From contig JBGTCY010000122.1 in the NCBI GenBank assembly GCA_041748615.1, positions 1 to 7,551 of the forward strand: a stretch of DNA of 7,551 nt. The letters run 5' to 3'. The DNA is from JBGTCY01 sp041748615 (GTDB taxonomy: Bacteria; Bacteroidota; Bacteroidia; Chitinophagales; CAIOSU01). How positions within the stretch are numbered: position 1 is the stretch's first letter; every line of letters starts with the position of its first letter. A program made the translations under genes and the position numbers. Below are positions 1-5,382 of the stretch, in pieces. Under the pieces are notes generated by a model that saw only the letters and a program-made list of their open reading frames with translations, was not told where the DNA came from and did not search any database.

Positions 1-69
1 TTGTTGCCCTTGCCGGTCTATGCGTCTAATATCTACATTTTTTGCCTTCAGGTAAAAAAGCCAGTCTTT
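1..69 (-). pseudogene. possible transposase relic, runs off the left edge
   Basis: Read on the minus strand from a TAG stop at 70-72, an open frame of 23 codons runs off the window. It reads KDWLFYLKAKNVDIRRIDRQ followed by three more residues. From memory, the pattern 'xWLxYLxxxxIxxxIRIxxx' resembles the stretch after the DREF motif in IS4-family (DDE) transposases. Just upstream, after skipping one base, the same strand reads ISSRK, as if the frame had been lost by a one-base deletion. No start codon and no terminal inverted repeat could be tied to it. The neighbouring DNA (88-221) is a non-coding inverted repeat, so the gene, if it was one, is broken here. The call rests on a short stretch and is weak; it could be a chance open frame or the end of an unrelated gene. 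Confidence 0.25.
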
Positions 70-87
70 CTACTGGAAATAGAAATT

Positions 88-221
88 ACAAAAAGCAAAT
101 CACAAATAAATTCCAATAACAAATAAAAGAAAACTTCAAACCAACAGAACATTGTATCTGGATTGATTTGTCTTTTGTTTTTTTAGAATTGAGTATTATT
201 TTTTTGTGAATTGTTTTTTGG
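88..221. repeat. degenerate AT-rich inverted repeat (about 134 bp)
   Basis: The 24 bases at 88-111 match the reverse complement of 198-221 at 20 of 24 positions; the core is CAAATCACAAA against CAATTCACAAA. Inside the arms, A-rich DNA on the left (CAATAACAAATAAAAG) faces T-rich DNA on the right in a looser continuation of the palindrome. No coding signal is visible, and the open frame crossing it is low-complexity Lys/Asn/Phe sequence. Palindromic AT-rich elements built from words such as CAAATAACAAAT are, from memory, scattered through many Bacteroidota genomes. Copy number in this genome cannot be seen from one window. Confidence 0.5.
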
Positions 222-306
222 TGCTTAAAAAACGACAACTTGTTAGTAAATATCATTTTTGTTAGCGCCTGATCTCTAATATCTGCTAATGCAGAATTCA
301 AGTTGC

Positions 307-325
307 AGTTGTTATTTTGACAACT
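307..325 (-). terminator. small hairpin after the beta-barrel gene
   Basis: AGTTGT at 307-312 pairs perfectly with ACAACT at 320-325 around a 7-base loop. It begins about 20 bases past the stop of the minus-strand beta-barrel gene, where a terminator would sit. The stem is short and AT-rich and is not followed by a T tract on the minus strand, so termination here is only a possibility. Confidence 0.25.
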
Positions 326-344
326 TCACTGAACAGGCTCTAAA

Positions 345-989
345 TCAAAACAGGTACATGAACCTCAGGGAAAGATAATTGTTGCGTTGACCCTGATTGG
401 GCATCGCGCTGAAATCCATTTTTCGATTCACGATATTGGTCATAGAATACATGTACCGCAGGTTGATTCCAAAATGCTGACGGATGACAAACGTCAGATT
501 CGCCAATGCCTCGGCTCCAAGCCTGTTGTAGGGACTGCCTTCCGGATATTCCCATTCCCGTCCGCCCCTGAATTCTTTATAGCGCACCAAGCTGGTAAAT
601 ACAACACCGATTCCAAAGATTGCCACATCATTTCCCTGGCTGTTTCTGTCATGGTAATTAAAAACAAAAGGGACATCCACATAATCCAGCATGAGCCTGA
701 ACGGTTCACCCATGAATGCCTGATTGGGAGAGTTGCGCGCTCCTTTTTGTGAAAAAAGGATTTCAAAATTGAATGTGAAGTTTTTTGGCAGCCTGATAAA
801 TGCGGCTGCGCCCGCATTTAAACCGAATTTCCGGTAACCGGCTATGTTGTCTCCGTCCACCTGTGAGGCGTTGAAACCCAGAATCAGCGCGGGTCTGAAG
901 ATGGATTCTTCCTTACGCACAAACTGCTCCTGCGCTACGGCAACAAGTGTGGAAAAAAGGAACAAGGCGGTTAACAGGTAATTTTGCAT
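345..989 (-). CDS. PorT-type outer-membrane beta-barrel protein
   Basis: A 214-residue protein predicted to fold as a small beta-barrel in the outer membrane. Residues 1-20 form a signal peptide: a short polar start, a hydrophobic core (LLTALFLFSTLVAVA), and a likely cut near VAVAQ. The segment at about 38-56 (GFNASQVDGD then GYRKFG), followed by FSQKGAR near 79-85 and YVDVPFVFNY near 103-112, is the pattern I associate with the PorT / OMP_b-brl_2 group. The chain ends in Phe (FMYLF), as outer-membrane barrels usually do. An in-frame ATG at 1034 would add 15 residues (MNMYLLCKRKIKNAK) ahead of the signal peptide. I chose the ATG at 987-989 because it puts the signal peptide at the N-terminus and leaves room for a promoter in the 50-base gap before the divergent gene at 1040. 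Cargo or role is unknown; family members in gliding and secretion systems exist, but nothing nearby links this copy to them. Confidence 0.85.
   Translation of the reverse strand: MQNYLLTALFLFSTLVAVAQEQFVRKEESIFRPALILGFNASQVDGDNIAGYRKFGLNAGAAAFIRLPKNFTFNFEILFSQKGARNSPNQAFMGEPFRLMLDYVDVPFVFNYHDRNSQGNDVAIFGIGVVFTSLVRYKEFRGGREWEYPEGSPYNRLGAEALANLTFVIRQHFGINLRYMYSMTNIVNRKMDFSAMPNQGQRNNYLSLRFMYLF
979..986 (+). promoter_or_regulatory. candidate -7 element for the 1040-2068 operon
   Basis: TAATTTTG matches the Bacteroidota -7 consensus TAnnTTTG exactly, 54 bases before the ATG at 1040. It lies inside the first codons of the divergent beta-barrel gene. No TTG or TTTG is seen at the expected -33 distance, so this is a half-match only. 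Confidence 0.3.
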
Positions 990-1014
990 TTTAGCATTCT
1001 TAATTTTACGCTTA

Positions 1015-1048
1015 CAAAGTAAATACATATTCAAGGCTTATGTTCAAA
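1015..1048 (-). promoter_or_regulatory. candidate promoter of the beta-barrel gene
   Basis: On the minus strand, TTTG (1045-1048) is followed after 22 bases by TTACTTTG (1015-1022), one mismatch from TAnnTTTG. Both spacing and sequence fit the Bacteroidota -33/-7 promoter. The -7 box lies about 26 bases before the ATG at 989, which supports that start over the one at 1034. The -33 box falls inside the first codons of the divergent gene at 1040, so the two transcription units overlap head to head. Confidence 0.4.
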
Positions 1049-1303
1049 TATACCGCAAACACATTGAAGAAGATTGAAGACATTTTTTCCGAAGCCGGCT
1101 ATCTCGTTCGTTATGAAAAAGGAAATTTCAAACCGGGTTATTGTATTTTGAAAGAAAAAAAAGTGGCAGTGGTCAATAAATATTTTGAAACCGAAGCCCG
1201 GATTAACACCCTGCTTGAAATTTTACCGCAAATCGAATTGGATGAGAACGCACTCTCGGCTGATGTAAAAGCATTTTACGGAAAGACCTTACAAAAAAAC
1301 TGA
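1040..1303 (+). CDS. small conserved-looking protein of unknown function (87 aa)
   Basis: An 87-residue, Lys/Glu-rich soluble protein without signal peptide or membrane segment. The first half (about residues 1-50) alternates a probable helix (TLKKIEDIFSEAG) with strand-like stretches (YLVRYEKG, GYCILKEKKVAVVNKYF); the second half is probably helical (EARINTLLEILPQIELDE). I do not recognise a named domain. Its stop codon is 3 bases before the GTG start of the metallo-hydrolase gene, so the two are almost certainly co-transcribed and perhaps translationally coupled. From memory, short proteins of this kind precede such hydrolase genes in other Bacteroidota, which would suggest a shared role, but this is recollection and not evidence from the window. 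The ATG at 1040 is the only sensible start. Confidence 0.8.
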   Translation: MFKYTANTLKKIEDIFSEAGYLVRYEKGNFKPGYCILKEKKVAVVNKYFETEARINTLLEILPQIELDENALSADVKAFYGKTLQKN

Positions 1304-1306
1304 TAC

Positions 1307-2068
1307 GTGGAAGTCGTCTTTCTTGGAACGGGAACTTCGGGAGGCGTGCCGATGGTAGGCTGCTATACAGATGTTTGCCTGTCAGAAAATCCGAAAGATA
1401 AACGGCTGCGCACTTCCGCGATGGTCATTACGAATGGCAAAACGCTGGTGATTGACTGCGGTCCTGATTTTCGCCAGCAAATGCTGCGCGAATCAGTGAA
1501 AAATGTGGATGCCATCCTGTTCACACATTCACATAAAGACCACACGGGCGGGCTGGATGACATTCGCGGCTATAATTATGTGACCAAAAAACCCATGCCG
1601 CTTTACATGGATGATCAAACCTACAAAGTCATCCAACAACAATACGATTACATTTTTAATGGAAATAATTATCCCGGCATTCCGAAAGTGGACATTCAAA
1701 TTTTTAATGACGCGCCTTTCACGGTTGAAGGCATTGAAGTAATTCCGATTGAGGTTTTACATTATCAAATGCGCGTTTACGCTTTCAGAATCGGTGATTT
1801 TTCTTACATCACGGATGCCAACTTTATCGCTGAAAAAGAAAAAGAAAAAATCAAAGGCTCGAAAGTCATCGTGCTGAACGCGCTGCGCAAAGAAGCACAC
1901 ATTTCCCATTACAACCTGAAGCAGGCAATTGAATTGGTGCATGAACTAAACCCTGAAAAAGCCTACTTCACACACATCAGCCATCAATTAGGCTATCATG
2001 ACGCGGTGAACCGTGAACTGCCGGAAAATATCAAGTTAGCGTATGACGGGTTGAGAGTGGAGGTGTAG
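1307..2068 (+). CDS. metallo-beta-lactamase-fold hydrolase, PhnP-like phosphodiesterase group
   Basis: A 253-residue cytoplasmic hydrolase of the metallo-beta-lactamase fold. It has the opening GTGTSGGVPMVGC (residues 7-19), the metal motif HSHKDH (74-79), then His152, Asp170 (YITDAN) and His223 in THISH. Together these are the ligands of the two-metal centre in PhnP-type phosphodiesterases (H74, H76, H152, D170; D78, H79, H223). PhnP cleaves cyclic phosphoribose phosphate, but no phosphonate gene is nearby and Bacteroidota homologues are usually left without a named substrate. In E. coli PhnP three Cys and one His hold a structural zinc; here the aligned positions are Cys19, Thr21, Cys24 and His226, so one Cys is missing. 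Translation starts at GTG 1307, 3 bases after the upstream stop; no in-frame ATG exists before residue 16, which lies beyond the conserved first strand and GTGTSGG loop. Confidence 0.88.
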   Translation: MEVVFLGTGTSGGVPMVGCYTDVCLSENPKDKRLRTSAMVITNGKTLVIDCGPDFRQQMLRESVKNVDAILFTHSHKDHTGGLDDIRGYNYVTKKPMPLYMDDQTYKVIQQQYDYIFNGNNYPGIPKVDIQIFNDAPFTVEGIEVIPIEVLHYQMRVYAFRIGDFSYITDANFIAEKEKEKIKGSKVIVLNALRKEAHISHYNLKQAIELVHELNPEKAYFTHISHQLGYHDAVNRELPENIKLAYDGLRVEV

Positions 2069-2071
2069 GAA

Positions 2072-2998
2072 TTAATCTTCCAGCGAAATATCAAACTGAA
2101 CCAAGTCAATAAACTCCTGCACTCTTTCGTCTAATTCTTCCTCAGAAATATTTTTGAGTCTTTCTATACCAAATTTCTCAACACAAAAAGAAGCTAAGGC
2201 GGAACCGAAAATCACCGCGCGTTTAAGATTGTCAAACGAAATATCCTTTGTGGCTGCGAGATGTCCGATAAATCCTCCGGCAAAGGTATCTCCCGCACCG
2301 GTCGGGTCAAACACTTCTTCCAACGGAATTGCGGGAGCGAAAAAGACATCATTTTCGTGAAAAAGCAATGCTCCGTTTTCTCCTTTTTTTACAATCAAAT
2401 AGCGCGGACCCATTTTTAAGATTTTACGGGCGGCTTTTATCAGGCTGTATTCCTGTGATAATTGGCGCGCCTCTTCATCATTAATCGCAAGTACGTCAAC
2501 CATCGTTAATACTTTGTCTAAACCCGGACGGTCTGAGTCCATCCAGTAATTCATGGTATCGAGCACAATCAGGCGCGGTCTTCTTTTCATTTGTTCAATC
2601 ACCTTGATTTGAACCCGGGGCGTCAAATTGCCGAGCATCAGAAATTCGCTCATGGTATATTCTTCCGGAACTACGGGGTCAAAATCTGCAAGCACATTCA
2701 ACTCTGTCGCGAGCGTGGTGCGCGTGTTCATGTCAAGGTGATATTTGCCGGACCAAAAGAAGGATTTCTGACCATTTAATATTTTCAATCCTTTCGTATC
2801 AACTCCCCGTTGTTGTAAAGATTCAATTTCATGTTGCGGAAAATCATCACCAATCACTGACACCAAGTTGATTTCTTTGGTAAAATAAGAAGCCGCCCAG
2901 GAAATATAGGTGGCAGCTCCTCCGATGATGCGGTCGGTTTTGCCGAATGGGGTTTCAATCGCGTCAAAAGCAACCGTTCCTACTACAAGTAAACTCAT
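2072..2998 (-). CDS. PfkB-family (ribokinase-like) sugar or nucleoside kinase
   Basis: A 308-residue cytoplasmic kinase that transfers phosphate from ATP to a sugar or nucleoside hydroxyl. The N-terminal substrate-side glycine motif is seen at IIGGAATY (24-31). The second PfkB signature, DPTGAGDTFAGG, covers 231-242, with the anion-hole GAGD at 234-237 and Asp237 as catalytic base. NDEE at 173-176 fits the NxxE motif that binds magnesium. Length is normal for the family. Substrate cannot be read from the sequence: ribokinase, adenosine kinase and fructokinase all share these motifs, and no neighbouring transporter or pathway gene helps. It converges on the hydrolase gene with 3 bases between stop codons, so neither gene has a private terminator. 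The ATG at 2996-2998 begins directly with the first strand (MSLLVVGTVAFD), as is normal. Confidence 0.9.
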   Translation of the reverse strand: MSLLVVGTVAFDAIETPFGKTDRIIGGAATYISWAASYFTKEINLVSVIGDDFPQHEIESLQQRGVDTKGLKILNGQKSFFWSGKYHLDMNTRTTLATELNVLADFDPVVPEEYTMSEFLMLGNLTPRVQIKVIEQMKRRPRLIVLDTMNYWMDSDRPGLDKVLTMVDVLAINDEEARQLSQEYSLIKAARKILKMGPRYLIVKKGENGALLFHENDVFFAPAIPLEEVFDPTGAGDTFAGGFIGHLAATKDISFDNLKRAVIFGSALASFCVEKFGIERLKNISEEELDERVQEFIDLVQFDISLED

Positions 2999-3083
2999 GC
3001 GAAAAGTTTTTTTTTATTTTGGAGCACAAATATTGCATTATTTCTCCGTAACGAGTAATTTTGTCAACCGTTCTTAAAAAAAC

Positions 3084-3104
3084 ACTTCAAAAAAAGAAGT
3101 TTTT
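3084..3104. other. A/T hairpin just upstream of the tRNA
   Basis: ACTTC (3084-3088) pairs with GAAGT (3096-3100) around a loop of seven A, followed by TTTT on the plus strand and by GTTTTTTT on the minus strand. It has the outline of a weak two-way terminator between the minus-strand kinase gene region and the tRNA. The stem has few G-C pairs. It ends 10 bases before the mature tRNA and so lies in the tRNA promoter or leader. The rest of 2999-3113 holds no recognisable promoter; AATATTTG on the minus strand at 3027-3034 is one mismatch from a -7 box for the kinase gene. Confidence 0.25.
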
Positions 3105-3113
3105 AAATAAAAT

Positions 3114-3190
3114 TCCTCCTTAGCTCAGTTGGTTAGAGCGGCTGGCTGTTAACCAGTAGGTCCTAGGTTCAAATCCTAGAGGAGGAGCCA
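3114..3190 (+). tRNA. trnN: tRNA-Asn (anticodon GTT)
   Basis: A complete cloverleaf can be drawn. Acceptor stem TCCTCCT (3114-3120) pairs with AGGAGGA (3180-3186). D stem GCTC/GAGC is at 3123-3126 and 3136-3139. Anticodon stem GCTGG/CCAGT is at 3141-3145 and 3153-3157, with one G-U pair. The anticodon loop CTGTTAA (3146-3152) carries GTT at 3148-3150, reading Asn codons AAC and AAU. T stem CTAGG/CCTAG surrounds loop TTCAAAT (3168-3174). The discriminator base is G (3187), as usual for Asn, and the CCA end is encoded (3188-3190). It stands alone, with its own terminator directly after it. Confidence 0.97.
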
Positions 3191-3221
3191 AAAAGCGGTT
3201 CAATTTTGAGCCGCTTTTTTT
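3191..3221 (+). terminator. intrinsic terminator of tRNA-Asn
   Basis: AGCGGTTCAA (3194-3203) pairs with TTGAGCCGCT (3206-3215), with one U-G wobble and a 2-base apparent loop that opens to 4 or more in practice. The stem is flanked by A's on the left and followed by a run of T's. This is a classic rho-independent terminator starting directly after the encoded CCA. Confidence 0.85.
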
Positions 3222-3259
3222 GTTTGATGGCTTTCTATATCTAGTGGCTGTGTAAGTTC

Positions 3260-3346
3260 CTAAATACCTGTGTGTTTCCATAGGTTCTCTAAGGCGGTAT
3301 ATACTATGTTCTCTTCCATTTTCTTGTCGTGTTCAGTTAAACTCAC
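3260..3346 (-). pseudogene. possible N-terminal relic of a regulator-like gene
   Basis: The stretch 3222-3606 has no intact gene. On the minus strand a frame is open from 3385 to the TAG at 3260-3262. From the GTG at 3344-3346 it reads VSLTEHDKK, then from the ATG at 3317-3319 MEENIVYTALENLWKHTGI. From memory, 'xEExIVxxALENLxKxTGI' resembles the first residues of AbiEi-antitoxin-like or winged-helix proteins in Bacteroidota, which continue well past the point where this frame stops. After the TAG the same frame continues only to 3201 (ending AAQN), inside the tRNA terminator. If the resemblance is real, this is the 5' stump of a deleted gene next to the tRNA. It could equally be a chance open frame of about 40 codons. 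No partner toxin gene is present. Confidence 0.25.
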
Positions 3347-3481
3347 TTGTCCACGAACCGTGAACGCATAAATATAGTGAACAATTTAATTCGGAAAGTA
3401 AATATTATTTGATGGATTCATACTGAAATAGAGTTGGCAAATGGGTTATTGCCGTTGCGTATGTCTGCACGGTCGCCAATA

Positions 3482-3504
3482 GAGTTACCGATAACTCATT
3501 TTTT
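3482..3504. other. short hairpin followed by T run
   Basis: GAGTTA (3482-3487) and TAACTC (3492-3497) form a perfect 6-bp stem with a CCGA loop, followed by ATTTTTT on the plus strand. The outline is terminator-like, but the stem is weak and no plus-strand gene ends here. A 9-base direct repeat, AATAGAGTT, occurs at 3427-3435 and 3478-3486, the second copy overlapping the hairpin. Confidence 0.25.
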
Positions 3505-3532
3505 CCTCACCCGGAGGTAAAGAACTCCAATC

Positions 3533-3553
3533 GTCCCGATGAAAAATCGGGAC
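3533..3553. repeat. perfect 8-bp GTCCCGAT hairpin
   Basis: GTCCCGAT (3533-3540) pairs perfectly with ATCGGGAC (3546-3553) around loop GAAAA. It sits 54 bases past the stop codon of the minus-strand E2 gene and could stabilise or end that transcript, though no T tract follows on the minus strand. A second, bulged stem (GACTACC 3551-3557 with GGTATAGTC 3569-3577) overlaps its right arm. TCCCGAT/ATCGGGA hairpins are, from memory, a frequent intergenic repeat in Bacteroidota; that needs a genome to confirm. Confidence 0.5.
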
Positions 3554-3606
3554 TACCGATCAAAGAAAGGTATAGTCGTACAAAGCAAGCGCAAAACAAT
3601 TCTCCC

Positions 3607-4890
3607 TCACACTAACATCATCACCGGATTTTCGAGCAGTTGTTTGAAGGTTTGCAGGAAACGCGCTCCGGTGGCGCCATCTACTACGCGGTGGTCGCAG
3701 GACATGGTTACTTTCATGAGATGCGCGGTTTTGATGTTGCCGTTTTTCACCACAGGCGTTTCAATGATGCGCCCGACCGCCAGAATGCAGGACGCGGGCG
3801 GGTTGATGATTGCCGTGAATTCATCAATGTCGAACATGCCGAGATTGGAAATCGTGAACGTGTTGCCCTGCATTTCATCTGATTTCAATTTTCCTTCCCG
3901 CGCGCGTCCCGCCAGGGCTTTGGTTTCATCAGCGATTTGCGAGAGCGACTTGCCATCCGCAAACCGGATGACCGGAACCACCAACCCCTGATCCACCGCC
4001 ACCGCCACCCCGATGTGAATGTGATGATGCAGCCGGATGGATTCGTCCGTCCAGCTTGCGTTGACGTAAGGGTGTTTTCTCAACGCCACGGATGCCGCTT
4101 TCACAATCATGTCATTGAATGAAACTTTGATGGGCGCAGCCACTTCATTCACGCCTTTGCGGGCTTCCATGGCGCTGTCCTTGTTGATTTCCATCGTGAT
4201 GTAATAATGAGGCGCGGAATATTTGCTGGCAGCCAGCCGCTTGGCGATGGTTTTCCGCATTTGGGTATGTGCTACATCCTCAGAGCTTTCAACTCCGAAC
4301 TCGGTGGCAGCCGGCTTTTTTTCGCTGAAAGATTCGATGTCACGTTTGATAATTCTTCCGTCATCACCGGAGCCTTTCACCTGCGACAGTTTCACTCCTT
4401 TTTCCTCCGCCATTTTTTTTGCAAGCGGTGACGCTTTGATTCTGCCATCGGCAGTCTTGGAATCGGATTCTTTTTCAGCGGATGGTACCTGTGGTTGTTT
4501 TTCTTTTTTGTCGGCAGGTTCCTCCTGCTTCTTTTCTTTTTCGGCTGAAGCCTCCTGCTTTGTTTCTTTTTCAGCTGAATCATCCTTTGCGGTCTCCTGC
4601 TTTTTCTTTTCGGGTTGTTTTTCTTTTTCCAAAAGGGCTTTAAAATCCTCACCCTTTTCACCGATGACGGCAAGCACTCCGTCAATCTTCACTGACTGCC
4701 CTTTTTCCACGCCTATGTGCAGCAACACGCCTTTTTTCGGACTTTCAAAATCCATCGTGGCTTTATCAGTTTCGATTTCAGCCAGCAATTCACCGATGGC
4801 GACATTGTCGCCCACCTTTTTATGCCAAGCGGCAATCACGCCTTCTTCCATCGTGTCACTCATGCGGGGCATTCGGATAACTTCTGCCAT
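3607..4890 (-). CDS. pdhC: dihydrolipoamide acetyltransferase, E2 of pyruvate dehydrogenase-type complex
   Basis: A 427-residue E2 core enzyme that passes the acetyl group from lipoyl-lysine to coenzyme A, joining glycolysis to the TCA cycle in the cytoplasm. Residues 1-80 are a single lipoyl domain with the modified lysine at Lys43 in ETDKATMDFES. Residues about 88-147 are a highly charged Lys/Glu linker with near-repeats (SAEKE at 105-109, 115-119 and 137-141; KQ at 111, 121 and 131). The E1/E3-binding domain is at about 150-188 (IKASPLAKKMAEEKG, GSGDDGRIIKRDI). The catalytic domain is at about 200-427, with SCDHRVVDG at 397-405 giving catalytic His400 and Asp404. The lipoyl and catalytic sequences favour pyruvate over 2-oxoglutarate or branched-chain substrates, though this is by family resemblance. 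No E1 or E3 gene is adjacent, and flanking spacers suggest a single-gene transcript. Start ATG 4888-4890 begins the lipoyl domain at the usual place. Confidence 0.93.
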   Translation of the reverse strand: MAEVIRMPRMSDTMEEGVIAAWHKKVGDNVAIGELLAEIETDKATMDFESPKKGVLLHIGVEKGQSVKIDGVLAVIGEKGEDFKALLEKEKQPEKKKQETAKDDSAEKETKQEASAEKEKKQEEPADKKEKQPQVPSAEKESDSKTADGRIKASPLAKKMAEEKGVKLSQVKGSGDDGRIIKRDIESFSEKKPAATEFGVESSEDVAHTQMRKTIAKRLAASKYSAPHYYITMEINKDSAMEARKGVNEVAAPIKVSFNDMIVKAASVALRKHPYVNASWTDESIRLHHHIHIGVAVAVDQGLVVPVIRFADGKSLSQIADETKALAGRAREGKLKSDEMQGNTFTISNLGMFDIDEFTAIINPPASCILAVGRIIETPVVKNGNIKTAHLMKVTMSCDHRVVDGATGARFLQTFKQLLENPVMMLV

Positions 4891-4908
4891 ATAATTTTTT
4901 TTGAGGGT

Positions 4909-4916
4909 TAAAGATA
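4909..4916 (-). promoter_or_regulatory. candidate -7 element of the E2 gene
   Basis: On the minus strand TATCTTTA differs from TAnnTTTG only at the last base and lies 18 bases before the E2 start codon, implying a very short leader. No -33 TTG is found at the right distance. Confidence 0.25.
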
Positions 4917-4991
4917 AGGGTTCGGAAAAAGTTTTTATTTGAAGATGCCAACAAAAAGCGGTGAGTATTCAGGATTGTTTGCGGCAGCATC

Positions 4992-5111
4992 CTAAACAAT
5001 CACCGGATTTTTCACTTTCACTGATTGAATTATTTCAAAATCCGTAATCAGGAACACTTTCAAAACAACTTCATCAAAATACAGGTTCAAAAATTCTGGA
5101 AAATTCACCAC
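4992..5111 (-). CDS. possible 39-codon reading frame or gene relic
   Basis: On the minus strand a frame opens with two GTG codons (5106-5111) directly after a TAA and ends at TAG 4992-4994. It begins VVNFPEFLNLYFDEVV and ends SVKVKNPVIV. The hydrophobic, Asp/Glu/Lys-containing composition looks protein-like, but the length is within what chance allows in AT-rich DNA, there is no ATG and no clear ribosome-binding site. Its tail KNPVIV resembles the E2 tail ENPVMMLV, and the DNA shares a 13-base identical word. It may be the 3' stump of a lost gene or nothing at all. I do not recognise a family. Confidence 0.2.
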   Translation of the reverse strand: MVNFPEFLNLYFDEVVLKVFLITDFEIIQSVKVKNPVIV

Positions 5112-5144
5112 TTAACCCGGGTTATGGTTAACTCAATTGACAAA

Positions 5145-5296
5145 AAAGGTCGCCCCTCTGGGGCTTGAATATTCTTTTTGCATGCATATTTCTACCATAA
5201 GGTCGCCCATACCGGGCTTTTTTAGAGTTCCGTTAGGAACGACTATTTGGTAGTCATAAAATCATATATTCAACTAGCCCCATTGGGGCGACATTT
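5145..5296. repeat. palindromic element with nested hairpins (about 150 bp)
   Basis: The left end (5145-5172) and the reverse complement of the right end (5266-5296) match at 25 of 28 aligned bases, with a 3-base gap. Each arm contains its own hairpin: GCCCC-TCT-GGGGC (5152-5164) and GCCCC-ATT-GGGGC (5277-5289). Inside lie a second inverted pair, CTACCA (5192-5197) with TGGTAG (5248-5253), and two central hairpins, GCCC/GGGC (5205-5217) and GTTCC-GTTA-GGAAC (5227-5240). This layered symmetry with the words TTTTTGCATGCATATTTCTACC and AGAGTTCCGTTAGGAAC is, from memory, that of a dispersed non-coding repeat family of Bacteroidota. No protein is encoded. The element lies between the divergent E2 and flippase-like genes. 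Confidence 0.8.
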
Positions 5297-5374
5297 TAGA
5301 AATCCCCTATTCCGAACTCACTCGAAGATTGAGGAATTTATTTCGAAAACTATACTAAGACTTCCTGCATCAAC

Positions 5375-5382
5375 TAACTTTA
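5375..5382 (+). promoter_or_regulatory. candidate -7 element of the flippase-like gene
   Basis: TAACTTTA is one base from TAnnTTTG and lies 26 bases before the TTG start proposed at 5409. No -33 TTG is seen at a fitting distance. It fits a start at 5409 and would lie inside the coding region if translation began at 5247. Confidence 0.3.

Noticed and set aside
25..284. Direct repeat TCTAATATCT at 25-34 and 275-284 flanking the AT-rich palindrome, considered as a target-site duplication
   Set aside because: The copies lie more than 50 bases outside the palindrome arms, and a 10-base AT-rich match is expected by chance.
86..301. 71-codon minus-strand frame with a TTG start
   Set aside because: Low-complexity Lys/Asn/Phe/Ile sequence read straight through the AT-rich inverted repeat; no ribosome-binding site and no recognisable motif.
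387..752. 121-codon plus-strand frame
   Set aside because: Antisense to the beta-barrel gene, which has a signal peptide and family motifs.
3427..3486. AATAGAGTT direct repeats considered as a CRISPR or iteron start
   Set aside because: Only two copies of 9 bases with no third copy and no regular spacing.
3114..3606. Integration site (att) at the tRNA-Asn 3' end
   Set aside because: No second copy of the tRNA 3' end is seen downstream in the window and there is no integrase gene; only the weak gene stump hints at it.
3539..3991. 150-codon plus-strand frame
   Set aside because: Lies mostly antisense to the conserved E2 catalytic domain and starts inside a hairpin; no independent coding signal.
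4223..4894. 223-codon plus-strand frame opposite the E2 gene
   Set aside because: Exact antisense shadow of the E2 gene; its Ser/Phe-rich sequence is the complement of the Lys/Glu linker and of the conserved domains.
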